From Pseudomonadota bacterium (GTDB lineage Bacteria > Pseudomonadota > Gammaproteobacteria > Burkholderiales > Burkholderiaceae_E): DNA of 64,000 nucleotides. Every line of letters begins with the position of its first letter. Position 1 is the stretch's first letter. Below are positions 43,666 to 52,016 of this stretch, in pieces. The notes beneath the pieces were generated by a model, which saw only the letters and a program-made list of their open reading frames with translations, ran no database searches and was not told the origin of the DNA. The stretch is taken from NCBI GenBank assembly GCA_023388075.1, contig JAEWGX010000056.1, forward strand, positions 3,992-67,991. The letters are read 5' to 3'. The translations under genes were made by a program, and so were the position numbers.

Positions 43666-46133
43666 GAGATGGCGACTCCCTCGTCGGCTTCAGCGGACAT
43701 CGCCGCATCCGGATCCCGGACGACCGTGACCGGTCCGAACATCGAGGGCAGCCCGGCGGTGAGCGGGTGCGCCGCCGGCACGACGACGACACCATGGGCT
43801 ACCCGGTCATCGCGACGCGCCGACAGGCGCGCCTCGCCGCCGGATTGCCCCACCACCACCGGGTCGCCGTCGGCGATGCCGATCGCCTCCAGGGTCGACT
43901 GCGCCATCGTCGCCACGGGCGGGCGGGCGTCGCTGGTCAGCTGCAGGCTCGGCGCCCGCCGCACCAGCGGATCGGTCCAGTAGATCGGGACGTCGGCCAG
44001 CCGCTGCAACGGCGGGCTGGCGTGAACGGGTGGTGGCAAGGCGCTGCCGCCGGCGACGTTGCTGAGGCGCGAGCCGAAGCGCCGGCCGTCGCCGTCGCCC
44101 GCCTGGGCCGATGCTGGCTGGCCGGCGTCGCCCTGCCCCGCCGCGCGGGTGTCGTCGCTCGCGAACGATTCAAGCAGCCGGTTGCGGACCGCCTCGACGT
44201 TGTCGAAATCGAAGCCCTCGACGCCGAAGACCGTGCCGAGCACGCGCAGCACCTTCCAGCCCGGGCGCGCCGTGCCCTGCGGCCGCGTCGCGCCGTGGAA
44301 CGACTGCAGCCGCCCCTCGCAGTTCACGAACGATCCGCCGGTTTCGGCGAACGACGTGATCGGCAGCAGGCAGTCGGCCAGCTCGAGCAGCTCCGGCGAG
44401 CGATAGGCGGTGAGCGCGATCACGGTCTGCGCCGCGGAAAGCGCCGCGCGGGCGGCGACCGGATCGGCGCAGTCGAGCGAGGGCTCCAGCCCCATCAGCA
44501 GGTAGGCCTTGCGCGGCTGCGCCAGCATCGCTCGCGCGTTCAGTCCGTTGCCGTCGGCGGCGGGGAGCGCGCCCACCAGGTGACCGCCGACCGAGTTGGC
44601 CGCTTCGCCGATCACGCCGACAGTCGCCCCGGTGAGCTGGGCGATCGCCTGCGCGACCCGGGCGATCTCGCCGTATGCGGGATGCTGCACGGCCGCGTTG
44701 CCAAGCCAGATCACGGCCTTCTCGCCCGCCACCAGCTGGCGCGCCGCGGCCAAGGCCTCGGCCGACGGCTCGACTCCGGCGTACACGTCCGGCACGGCCC
44801 GCTGCGTTTCGCGGGCACAGGCGACCAGCACCTCGGCGAGCACTGTCAGCCAGCGATCCGGCGCCGCGGTGATCCGTCCCGCCATCGGCATCAGCCAGTC
44901 CTGCTCCAGCGCATGCAACGAGATGACCTTGGTGCCGCCCTTGGCCGCCGCCCGCACGCGGGCCGACAGCAGCGGGTGATCCTTGCGCAGGAAGGAGCCG
45001 ACGATCAGCATCGCGTCCAGCGAGCCGATGTCCTCGATCGCATGCCCCAGCCAAGGCACGCCGGCGCGGGCCGGGTCGAGGGAGAAGTCCGACTGCCGCA
45101 GGCGGAAGTCGATGTTATCCGAGCCGATGCCGCGCATCAGCGCCGCGGCGAGCCCCAGCTCTTCCAGCGTGGACTGGGGCGACACCAGCATCCCGACCTG
45201 CTCGGGCCCATGGGTGGCCTTCACATCACCGATCGCATGGGTCACGTAGTCGAGCGCCGTCTCCCAGGGCACCTCGTGCCACTTGCCTTCCTGCTTGATC
45301 ATCGGCATGTGCAGCCGATCGATGGAGTTGATGCCCTCGTAGGAGAAGCGGTCCCGGTCCGACAGCCAGCACTGGTTGATCGCCTCGTTCTCCAGGGGCA
45401 GCACCCGCAGCACCCGGTCCTGCTTCACCTGGATGACGATGTTCGAGCCGAGGGAATCATGCGGCGCGATCGAGCGGCGACGGGTCAGCTCCCAGTTGCG
45501 CGCCTTGTACCGGAACGGCTTGCTGGTCAGCGCGCCCACCGGACACAGGTCGATCATGTTGCCGGAGAGCTCCGAATCCACCGTGCGGCCCACGTAACTC
45601 ATGATCTCCGAGTGCTCGCCGCGCCCGGCCATGCCCAGCTCCATGACCCCGGCGATCTCCTGGCCGAAGCGCACGCAGCGCGTGCAATGGATGCAGCGGG
45701 TCATCTCCTCGGCGCCGACCAGCGGCCCGATGTCCTTGCGGAAGACGACGCGCTTCTCCTCCTTGTAGGTGGAGGCGGGCGCGCCGTAGCCGACGGCGAG
45801 GTCCTGCAACTGGCATTCGCCGCCCTGGTCGCAGATGGGGCAATCCAGCGGATGGTTGATCAGCAGGAACTCCATCACCCCCTGCTGGGCGCGGATCGCC
45901 TTTTCCGAGCGGGTGTAGGCCTTCATGCCCGGGCTCACCGGCGTCGCGCAGGCCGGCAGCGGCTTGGGTGCCTTCTCCACCTCCACGAGGCACATGCGGC
46001 AGTTCGCCGCGATCGAGAGCTTCTTGTGATAGCAGAAGTGGGGAATGTAGATCCCGAGGCGGTTGGCGGCCTGCATCAGCATGCTGCCTTCGGGCACCTC
46101 GATCTTCTTGCCGTCGACCTCGACTTCAACCAT
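43662..46133 (-). CDS. nuoG: NADH-quinone oxidoreductase subunit G
   Basis: An 823-residue iron-sulfur subunit. The N-terminal ferredoxin domain binds the 2Fe-2S cluster N1b with C34, C45, C48 and C62. The next cluster, N5, is coordinated by H94, C98, C101 and C107 (HPLDCPICDQGGEC), and N4 by CIHCTRC plus a later cysteine. A molybdopterin-oxidoreductase-like domain without cofactor follows, with a glycine/proline-rich linker near the C-terminus. The start MVEVEVDGKK at 46133 matches the family. It overlaps nuoH by four bases. Confidence 0.95.
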   Translation of the reverse strand: MVEVEVDGKKIEVPEGSMLMQAANRLGIYIPHFCYHKKLSIAANCRMCLVEVEKAPKPLPACATPVSPGMKAYTRSEKAIRAQQGVMEFLLINHPLDCPICDQGGECQLQDLAVGYGAPASTYKEEKRVVFRKDIGPLVGAEEMTRCIHCTRCVRFGQEIAGVMELGMAGRGEHSEIMSYVGRTVDSELSGNMIDLCPVGALTSKPFRYKARNWELTRRRSIAPHDSLGSNIVIQVKQDRVLRVLPLENEAINQCWLSDRDRFSYEGINSIDRLHMPMIKQEGKWHEVPWETALDYVTHAIGDVKATHGPEQVGMLVSPQSTLEELGLAAALMRGIGSDNIDFRLRQSDFSLDPARAGVPWLGHAIEDIGSLDAMLIVGSFLRKDHPLLSARVRAAAKGGTKVISLHALEQDWLMPMAGRITAAPDRWLTVLAEVLVACARETQRAVPDVYAGVEPSAEALAAARQLVAGEKAVIWLGNAAVQHPAYGEIARVAQAIAQLTGATVGVIGEAANSVGGHLVGALPAADGNGLNARAMLAQPRKAYLLMGLEPSLDCADPVAARAALSAAQTVIALTAYRSPELLELADCLLPITSFAETGGSFVNCEGRLQSFHGATRPQGTARPGWKVLRVLGTVFGVEGFDFDNVEAVRNRLLESFASDDTRAAGQGDAGQPASAQAGDGDGRRFGSRLSNVAGGSALPPPVHASPPLQRLADVPIYWTDPLVRRAPSLQLTSDARPPVATMAQSTLEAIGIADGDPVVVGQSGGEARLSARRDDRVAHGVVVVPAAHPLTAGLPSMFGPVTVVRDPDAAMSAEADEGVAIS

Positions 46134-46174
46134 TGCTTTCCTGGCGTTCCTGTTGCCTTGCTCGCGCGCGCCGA

Positions 46175-47524
46175 TCAGACGTACGGCGGCACGATGCAGG
46201 ACTTGTGTTCCACGTGGTGCGCGAACTCGTCGCGATAGTGCTTGATGAAGGCACGCACCGGCATGGCGGCGGCGTCGCCCAGGGCGCAGATGGTGCGGCC
46301 CTGGATGTTGTCGGCCAGCCGGTTGAGCTGGTCCAGGTCCTCCGGCCGGCCCTCGCCATGCTCGATGCGATGGACTATCCGGTAGAGCCAGCCGGTGCCC
46401 TCCCGGCAAGGCGTGCACTGGCCGCAGCTCTCCTCGAAGTAGAAGTAGGACAGACGCTCCAGGCTGCGGACCGCGCAGCGCGTCTCGTCCAGCACGATCA
46501 CCGCGCCGGATCCGAGCATCGAGCCGGCCTTGGCGATCGAGTCGTAGTCCATGTCGCAATCGAGCATGATCTCGGCCGGCAGCACCGGGGCGGACGAGCC
46601 GCCGGGGATGACCATCTTCAGCTTGCGGCCGCCGCGCACGCCGCCGGCGAGCTCCAGAAGCTTCGCGAAGGGCGTGCCCAGCGGGATCTCGTAGTTGCCC
46701 GGCAACTCCACGTCGCCGCCCACCGAGAAGATCTTGGTGCCGCCGTTGTTCGGCTTGCCGGTCTCCAGGAACTCCTGCGCGCCGTGGCGGATGATCCACG
46801 GCACCGCCGCGAAGGTCTCGGTGTTGTTGATGGTGGTCGGCTTGCCGTAGAGACCGTAGCTCGCCGGAAACGGCGGCTTGAAGCGAGGCTGGCCCTTCTT
46901 GCCTTCCAGGGATTCCAGCAGGGCCGTCTCCTCGCCGCAGATGTAGGCCCCGTAGCCATGGCTCGCGTGGAGCTGGAAGCTGAAGTCGCTCCCGAGGATG
47001 TTCTCGCCCAGGTAGCCGGCCGCGCGCGCTTCCTCGAGCGCCTCCTCGAAGCGCTCGTAGACGCTCCAGATCTCGCCGTGGATGTAGTTGTATCCGGCGG
47101 TGATGCCCATCGCGTAGGCCGCGATGGCCATGCCCTCGATGACGATGTGCGGGTTGTACCGCAGGATGTCGCGATCCTTGAACGTCCCCGGCTCGCCTTC
47201 GTCCGAGTTGCACACCAGGTACTTCTGCCCCGGGAACTGGCGCGGCATGAAGCTCCACTTGAGCCCGGTCGGAAACCCGGCCCCGCCGCGTCCGCGCAGC
47301 GCCGATGCCTTCACCTCGGCGATCACCTGCTCCGGCGTCATCGGCTCGGCGCCATCCTTGCCGAGGATCCGCCGCAGCGCCTTGTAGCCGTCGCGCGCCT
47401 CGTAGTCCGTGAGGCGCCAGCCGTCCGGCGAAGCGAGCCCGGCCAGCACCTGCGGCTCGATGTGCCGCCCGTGAAAGCAGGTCTCCTGCGCCCTCGCGTC
47501 GATCAGCAGATCCCGTGCACCCAT
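46175..47524 (-). CDS. nuoF: NADH-quinone oxidoreductase subunit F
   Basis: A 449-residue flavoprotein with NADH and FMN sites and the 4Fe-4S cluster N3. GRGGAGFPTGLKWSF (NADH/FMN loop) and CGQCTPCREGTGW (N3) are present, and the second FMN-binding segment contains GAYICGEETALLESLEG. It accepts electrons from NADH and passes them to NuoG. The 41-base spacer to nuoG carries no bridging frame. Confidence 0.96.
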   Translation of the reverse strand: MGARDLLIDARAQETCFHGRHIEPQVLAGLASPDGWRLTDYEARDGYKALRRILGKDGAEPMTPEQVIAEVKASALRGRGGAGFPTGLKWSFMPRQFPGQKYLVCNSDEGEPGTFKDRDILRYNPHIVIEGMAIAAYAMGITAGYNYIHGEIWSVYERFEEALEEARAAGYLGENILGSDFSFQLHASHGYGAYICGEETALLESLEGKKGQPRFKPPFPASYGLYGKPTTINNTETFAAVPWIIRHGAQEFLETGKPNNGGTKIFSVGGDVELPGNYEIPLGTPFAKLLELAGGVRGGRKLKMVIPGGSSAPVLPAEIMLDCDMDYDSIAKAGSMLGSGAVIVLDETRCAVRSLERLSYFYFEESCGQCTPCREGTGWLYRIVHRIEHGEGRPEDLDQLNRLADNIQGRTICALGDAAAMPVRAFIKHYRDEFAHHVEHKSCIVPPYV

Positions 47525-47533
47525 CCCCGGCTC

Positions 47534-48136
47534 CTACTGCCCTTCGGCCTTCGCGCGCAACTCGGCGATGAGTGCGTCCAGCCGGGCGTTGTCCATGAAA
47601 CTTTCCATGCGCTTGTTGTTGACCAGGCAGACCGGCGCGTCGGCGCAGGCTCCCAGGCATTCCGTCTCCACCAGCGTGAAGACGCCATCGGGCGTCGTCT
47701 CGCCGTACCCTATCCCCAGCCGATGCTTCAGGTATTCGCCGGCCTTGGCGCCGTCGCGCAGCGCGCAGGGCAGGTTGGTGCAGACGCCGATCTTGAACTT
47801 GCCCACCGGCTTGTTGTTGTACATCGTGTAGAAGCTGGCCACCTCGTACACCGCGACCGGCGGCATGTCGAGGTAGCGGGCCACGTCGTCGACGATCTCC
47901 GGCGTGATCCAGCCGGACTCGTCCTGCGCGATCGCGAGCGCGGACAGCACCGCGGACTGCTGCTGGCCGGCCGGATACTTCGCGATCTCGCGATCGATGA
48001 GCTGGTACGCCCGCGACGACAGCACCCGATCGTGCGGATGCGGATCCGGCATTGCGCCCGCGCCGGCGTCAACCGCGCGCTGCACGCCCTCGCCACCGCT
48101 GGGCGGCAGCGACCGCTTGGCCGTCCCCGAGCTCAT
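47534..48136 (-). CDS. nuoE: NADH-quinone oxidoreductase subunit E
   Basis: A 200-residue subunit with a thioredoxin-like fold holding the 2Fe-2S cluster N1a (ligands in CTNLPC and CLGACADAP). The first 28 residues (MSSGTAKRSLPPSGGEGVQ...) are an extension not found in most homologues. ATG 48136 is nevertheless supported by AGGAGG at good spacing. An alternative start at MPDPHPHDR would give the usual length. Confidence 0.93.
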   Translation of the reverse strand: MSSGTAKRSLPPSGGEGVQRAVDAGAGAMPDPHPHDRVLSSRAYQLIDREIAKYPAGQQQSAVLSALAIAQDESGWITPEIVDDVARYLDMPPVAVYEVASFYTMYNNKPVGKFKIGVCTNLPCALRDGAKAGEYLKHRLGIGYGETTPDGVFTLVETECLGACADAPVCLVNNKRMESFMDNARLDALIAELRAKAEGQ

Positions 48137-48237
48137 TGCACTGCCCTCCTGTGGCGAAGCGCGTTAGCGACATCCTCACGGAAGGAGGGGAGCGCCGCCC
48201 TCGGGCGGCCCGGTGGCCGTGGCGCGGCAACGCTCAT
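48133..48237 (-). other. Short bridging frame nuoD-nuoE (34 codons)
   Basis: ATG 48237 overlaps the nuoD stop (CGATGA). The frame runs to TGA 48133-48135, overlapping the nuoE ATG (CAATGA). It carries the nuoE ribosome-binding site (AGGAGG) near its end and a strong GCCGCC-CTCG-GGCGGC hairpin (48194-48209). The peptide is Arg/Pro-rich with no recognisable domain. Confidence 0.35.
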
Positions 48238-49487
48238 CGATCAATCTCCCCGAACACGATGTCCTGCGTTCCGATGATGGTGACCACGTCCGCGATCATG
48301 TGGCCGCGGGCCATCTCGTCGAGGGCCTGCAGGTGCGGGAAGCCGGCCGCACGGATCTTCAGCCGATAGGGCTTGTTGGCGCCGTCGGAAACCAGGTAGA
48401 TGCCGAACTCGCCCTTGGGATGCTCGATGGCGGCGTAGGCCTCGCCCGCGGGCACGTGCATGCCTTCGGTGAAGAGCTTGAAGTGGTGGATCAGCTCTTC
48501 CATGTTCGTCTTCATCGACACCCGCGACGGCGGTGCCACCTTGTAGTTGTCGGTCATCACCGGGCCGGGATGATTGCGCAGCCACTCGATGCACTGCTTG
48601 ATGATGCGGGTGCTCTGGCGCATCTCCTCGATGCGCACCAGGTAGCGGTCGTAGCAGTCGCCGTTGCGGCCGACAGGGATGTCGAAGTCCAGCAGGTCGT
48701 AGACCTCGTAGGGCTGCATCTTGCGCAGGTCCCAGACGACGCCGGAGCCGCGCAGCATCGGCCCGGTCATGCCCAGCGCCTTGGCCCGGTCCGGATCCAC
48801 CACCCCGATGCCCACCAGGCGCTGCTTCCAGATGCGGTTGTCGGTGAGCAGTGACTCGTACTCGTCCACGTAGCCCGGGAAGCGGTTGGTGAAGGCTTCG
48901 ATGAAGTCGAGCAGCGATCCCTGGCGGTCCGCGTTCAGCTCGGCGATCGCCCGCTCGTTGCGCAGCTTGCTCTGCCGGTGCTTCGGCATCTCGTCGGGCA
49001 GGTCGCGGTAGACGCCACCCGGCCGGTAGTAGGCCGCGTGCATGCGCGCACCCGAGACCGCCTCGTAGCAGTCCATCAGGTCCTCGCGCTCACGGAAGGT
49101 GTAGAGGAACACCGCCATCGCGCCGACGTCGAGCGCATGGGCACCCAGCCACAGCAGGTGGTTCAGGATCCGCGTGATCTCGTCGAACATCACCCGGATG
49201 TACTGCGCCCGCAGCGGCACCTCGACCTTGAGCAGCTTCTCGATGGCCAGCACGTAGGCGTGCTCGTTGCACATCATGGACACGTAGTCGAGACGGTCCA
49301 TGTACGGCACGTTCTGCAGATAGGTGCGCGTCTCCGCGAGCTTCTCGGTCGCCCGGTGCAGCAGCCCGATGTGCGGGTCCGCGCGCTGCACCACCTCGCC
49401 GTCGAGCTCCAGCACGAGCCGCAGCACCCCATGCGCCGCCGGGTGCTGGGGGCCGAAGTTCAGCGTGTAGTTCTTGATCTCAGCCAT
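48234..49487 (-). CDS. nuoD: NADH-quinone oxidoreductase subunit D
   Basis: A 417-residue subunit that lines the quinone site. FGPQHPAAHGVLRLVLELDGE near the N-terminus carries the quinone-binding histidine, and the conserved C-terminal ...FGEIDR ends the protein. ATG 49487 is preceded by a moderate AGG site. The first 29 bases of the gene are repeated exactly at 49616-49644 next to nuoC, so an upstream pseudo-start exists that runs only 54 codons. Confidence 0.95.
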   Translation of the reverse strand: MAEIKNYTLNFGPQHPAAHGVLRLVLELDGEVVQRADPHIGLLHRATEKLAETRTYLQNVPYMDRLDYVSMMCNEHAYVLAIEKLLKVEVPLRAQYIRVMFDEITRILNHLLWLGAHALDVGAMAVFLYTFREREDLMDCYEAVSGARMHAAYYRPGGVYRDLPDEMPKHRQSKLRNERAIAELNADRQGSLLDFIEAFTNRFPGYVDEYESLLTDNRIWKQRLVGIGVVDPDRAKALGMTGPMLRGSGVVWDLRKMQPYEVYDLLDFDIPVGRNGDCYDRYLVRIEEMRQSTRIIKQCIEWLRNHPGPVMTDNYKVAPPSRVSMKTNMEELIHHFKLFTEGMHVPAGEAYAAIEHPKGEFGIYLVSDGANKPYRLKIRAAGFPHLQALDEMARGHMIADVVTIIGTQDIVFGEIDR

Positions 49488-49557
49488 TCTTGAGATACCT
49501 GCTCGATACCGTGCCGCGGGGCCGCCGAAGCCGACAAGCTGAACTTCCAGTGGAGGC

Positions 49558-49600
49558 TGACTTGCGTGCAGCGCAAGTCAAGGGCGCGCCTTGCGCGCCC
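49558..49600. repeat. Two adjacent hairpins in the nuoC/nuoD spacer
   Basis: TGACTTGCG (49558-49566) pairs perfectly with CGCAAGTCA (49572-49580) around TGCAG. One base further on, GGGCGCGC (49582-49589) pairs with GCGCGCCC (49593-49600). Both stems are perfect. They resemble REP-like intergenic hairpins and may set mRNA stability within the operon. Confidence 0.7.
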
Positions 49601-49615
49601 GTGCCGCAACTAAAA

Positions 49616-49644
49616 TTCAGCGTGTAGTTCTTGATCTCAGCCAT
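49616..49644. repeat. 29-bp exact duplicate of the nuoD 5' end
   Basis: The 29 bases at 49616-49644 are identical to 49459-49487, which encode the start of nuoD (MAEIKNYTL). The copies are in direct orientation, 128 bases of unrelated hairpin-bearing DNA apart. The copy adjoining nuoC presumably marks the ancestral nuoC-nuoD junction. Confidence 0.85.
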
Positions 49645-49645
49645 C

Positions 49646-50287
49646 TCAGCTGCCCGCCGCGTTGCGCACCGCCTTCTCCACCGCCGCCTCGCGCTCCGGC
49701 CCGTAGCCTTCCTCGCGGATCACGCGCGGCACGTTGTCGCGCGGCTCGATCGTGACCGGCTGGTAGATCACCCGGGCCTGCTCCTCGTCGTAGCGCATCT
49801 CCACGTAGCCGGAGACCGGGAAGTCCTTGCGGAACGGATGGCCGACGAAGCCGTAGTCGGTCAGGATGCGGCGCAGGTCGGGATGACGATCGAAGACGAT
49901 TCCATACAGGTCGAACGCCTCGCGCTCGTACCAGTTGGCGCAGGGCCAAACCGGGATGATCGAATCGATCATCGGATAGTCGTCATCGGCGCAGAAGCTG
50001 CGCAGGCGCATGCGACGGTTGAGGGAGGTGCTGAGCAGATGGGTCACCACGGCGAAGCGCCGCCCTTCATAGCTTCCGCCACCATAGGCCTGGTAGTCCA
50101 CGCCGCACAGGTCGATCATCGTGTCGAACGCGAGCCGCGGATCGTCCCGCAGCCGCTCGCAGACGGCCACCTGGCACTCTCCGTGGATCTCCACCGTGAG
50201 CTCGCCGCGATCGATCACGAGCGACCGGATGCGCTCGCCGAGCGCGTCCTGCAACGCCGCCTGCATCTCTTCCAGGCTCGTGCTCAT
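49646..50287 (-). CDS. nuoC: NADH-quinone oxidoreductase subunit C
   Basis: A 213-residue peripheral subunit. The 30-kDa signature (EREAFDLYGIVFDRHPDLRR) and GFVGHPFRKDFP are clear. It is separate from nuoD, unlike the nuoCD fusion of enterobacteria. The ATG overlaps the nuoB stop (ATGA). Its stop is followed directly by the duplicated nuoD start. Confidence 0.95.
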   Translation of the reverse strand: MSTSLEEMQAALQDALGERIRSLVIDRGELTVEIHGECQVAVCERLRDDPRLAFDTMIDLCGVDYQAYGGGSYEGRRFAVVTHLLSTSLNRRMRLRSFCADDDYPMIDSIIPVWPCANWYEREAFDLYGIVFDRHPDLRRILTDYGFVGHPFRKDFPVSGYVEMRYDEEQARVIYQPVTIEPRDNVPRVIREEGYGPEREAAVEKAVRNAAGS

Positions 50288-50760
50288 CGCGCGATCGTGC
50301 TGGTGCGGCGGATCTTGTTCTGCAGCTGGATGATCCCGTAGAGCAGCGCTTCCGCGGTGGGCGGGCATCCCGGGACGTAGATGTCCACCGGTACGATGCG
50401 GTCGCAGCCGCGAACCACCGAGTACGAATAGTGGTAGTAGCCGCCGCCGTTCGCGCAGGAACCCATCGAGATGACCCAGCGCGGCTCGGGCATCTGGTCG
50501 TACACCCGGCGCAGGGCCGGCGCCATCTTGTTGCACAGCGTGCCGGCGACGATCATCACGTCCGAATGTCGCGGGCTGGGACGGAAGATCACGCCGAACC
50601 GGTCCATGTCGTAGCGCGCGGCGCCGGCATGCATCATCTCGACCGCGCAGCAGGCCAGCCCGAAGGTCATCGGCCAGAGCGAACCGGTACGGGTCCAGTT
50701 GATCAACTTGTCGAGGCTCGTCGTGACGAACCCCTCGCTCATAACACCTTCAATGCTCAT
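50284..50760 (-). CDS. nuoB: NADH-quinone oxidoreductase subunit B
   Basis: A 158-residue subunit holding the terminal 4Fe-4S cluster N2. The adjacent cysteines in ACCAVEMMHAG, a third in GSCANGGGYYH and a fourth in PGCPPTAEALL are all present. It donates electrons to quinone at the NuoD interface. The nuoA/nuoB spacer frame ends inside this start. Confidence 0.96.
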   Translation of the reverse strand: MSIEGVMSEGFVTTSLDKLINWTRTGSLWPMTFGLACCAVEMMHAGAARYDMDRFGVIFRPSPRHSDVMIVAGTLCNKMAPALRRVYDQMPEPRWVISMGSCANGGGYYHYSYSVVRGCDRIVPVDIYVPGCPPTAEALLYGIIQLQNKIRRTSTIAR

Positions 50761-50918
50761 TGATCTCTCGCGCTTGCATCGCGTTCCGTTCCGGCGGCAC
50801 CGCGCCGGATGGCCTTGCAGGGGCCGCCGTCCGGTTGCCCGGGCCTCCGGGAAGTCCTCGTCCGCGGAGGGGCCGCGCGCCGCTGGATGCGCAGGCCACC
50901 CGGAGGGACTGGCGTCAT
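50757..50918 (-). other. Short bridging frame nuoA-nuoB (53 codons)
   Basis: ATG 50918 overlaps the nuoA stop (GAATGA). The frame fills the whole 154-base spacer and ends with TGA 50757-50759, overlapping the nuoB ATG (CAATGA). The peptide is Arg/Pro/Gly-rich with no domain. The spacer also has several GC-rich hairpins (for example CCCGG-GCCT-CCGGG near 50838-50851). Confidence 0.35.
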
Positions 50919-51274
50919 TCCCAGTTCAGGGCGCCTCTGCTCCACTCGTAGACGAAGCCGACGACCAGAATCGCGAGGAACACCATCATCGAGATGAAGC
51001 CGACGAAGCCGATCGAGTCGAGCGCAACCGCCCACGGAAAAAGGAACGCGATTTCCAGGTCGAACAGGATGAATAGGATCGCCACCAGGTAGTAGCGGAC
51101 GTCGAACTGCATACGGGCATCCTCGAAGGCCTCGAACCCGCACTCGTAGGGTGAGAGCTTCGCCGGATCCGGCCGGGACGGGCCGAGCAGTTTGCCGAAG
51201 ACCATCGGGGCCACGCCGACTGCCGCCCCCACCAGGAGGAAGAGCAGGACCGGCAGATAGTTTTCGAGGTTCAC
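50915..51274 (-). CDS. nuoA: NADH-quinone oxidoreductase subunit A
   Basis: A 119-residue membrane subunit with three helices; the conserved KLSPYECGFEAF loop, whose cysteine senses the active/deactive state in related enzymes, is present. The start is GTG at 51274 (VNLENYLPVLLF), matching homologues. First gene of the nuo operon, 147 bases downstream of tRNA-Leu. No clear separate promoter was found, so it may be read from tpiA/secG. Confidence 0.93.
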   Translation of the reverse strand: MNLENYLPVLLFLLVGAAVGVAPMVFGKLLGPSRPDPAKLSPYECGFEAFEDARMQFDVRYYLVAILFILFDLEIAFLFPWAVALDSIGFVGFISMMVFLAILVVGFVYEWSRGALNWE

Positions 51275-51421
51275 GGGTTATTCCGGGCCCCTTCCCTGCG
51301 GCCTTGAGTTGAACGAACCGGAGTGCTCCGGGCTTGGATCTCACGCTTGCCGGAGGCCGCGCTCCCGGGCTTGCGTCGCTTGCCTCCAAGGGCAGCTTTC
51401 GGCCCAGCGGGCCGTACATCA

Positions 51422-51506
51422 TGGTGCCGACGGCGAGACTCGAACTCGCACAGCTTTCGCCACTACCCCCTCAAGATAGCGTGTCTACCAATTCCACCAC
51501 GTCGGC
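51422..51506 (-). tRNA. tRNA-Leu(GAG)
   Basis: An 85-nt cloverleaf on the minus strand starts GCCGACGTGGTGGAATTGG and ends CGTCGGC-A-CCA, with CCA encoded at 51422-51424. The acceptor stem is perfect. The anticodon GAG is at 51470-51472 in loop TTGAGG, the variable arm is of the long leucine type, and the T-loop GTTCGAGTC is intact. It lies between secG and nuoA, a common betaproteobacterial arrangement. Confidence 0.96.
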
Positions 51507-51529
51507 GTACATCCTGATTTTACTGCCAA

Positions 51530-51976
51530 TTACTTCGGTATCTGATCGGCGCCACTGCCGCCTGCCGCGGGGGCGTTGCCGCCGCCACCTGACACACCCG
51601 CGCCGCTGCCGCCAGGCGCGGGCGGGACGGTGCTCGCCGGCGGCACCGACGAATCCGGCGTGCTTCCGGGCACGGCCGGAACGGACGAAGCCGGCACGCT
51701 CACGCCCTCCATGACGCTGCCGGTGCCCTGCCCCTCGTTCGAGACAAAGGCCAGCGCCAGCGTACTGACGAAGAATACGGCCGCCATCGCGGCGGTCAGT
51801 CGCGACAGGAAGTTGGCCGAGCCGGTCGCGCCGAAGAGGCTGCCGGACGCGCCCGAGCCGAATGCGGCACCCATGTCCGCCCCCTTGCCGTGCTGGAGCA
51901 GCACCAGCAGGATCACCGCCAGGGCCGAGAGCACCTGCAGCGTGAGCGCGATCGTGTTGAACAGTTGACTAGTCAT
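51530..51976 (-). CDS. secG: Preprotein translocase subunit SecG
   Basis: A 148-residue inner-membrane protein with two hydrophobic helices and the conserved LLQHGKGADMGAAFGSGASGSLFG cytosolic loop (family motif), part of SecYEG. The C-terminal 60 residues are a Gly/Ser/Pro/Val-rich tail beyond the usual SecG length. It follows tpiA by 40 bases and precedes tRNA-Leu. Confidence 0.93.
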   Translation of the reverse strand: MTSQLFNTIALTLQVLSALAVILLVLLQHGKGADMGAAFGSGASGSLFGATGSANFLSRLTAAMAAVFFVSTLALAFVSNEGQGTGSVMEGVSVPASSVPAVPGSTPDSSVPPASTVPPAPGGSGAGVSGGGGNAPAAGGSGADQIPK

Positions 51977-52016
51977 CGACGCTTGCTTCTCCCGGGACGC
52001 TCTGGTTCCGACATGC

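Larger units (their letters stand above)
49480..49644 (-). other. nuoD pseudo-start frame bridging nuoC-nuoD (54 codons)
   Basis: ATG 49644 begins one base after the nuoC stop and reproduces the first 9 codons of nuoD (MAEIKNYTL, then N). The frame then diverges and runs to TGA 49480-49482, inside the true nuoD start (AATGGCTGA). It could couple nuoC and nuoD translation. Confidence 0.4.

Noticed and set aside
43767..46238. 823-codon plus-strand open frame opposite nuoG
   Set aside because: Antisense to nuoG, whose cluster ligands are all intact; shadow frame.
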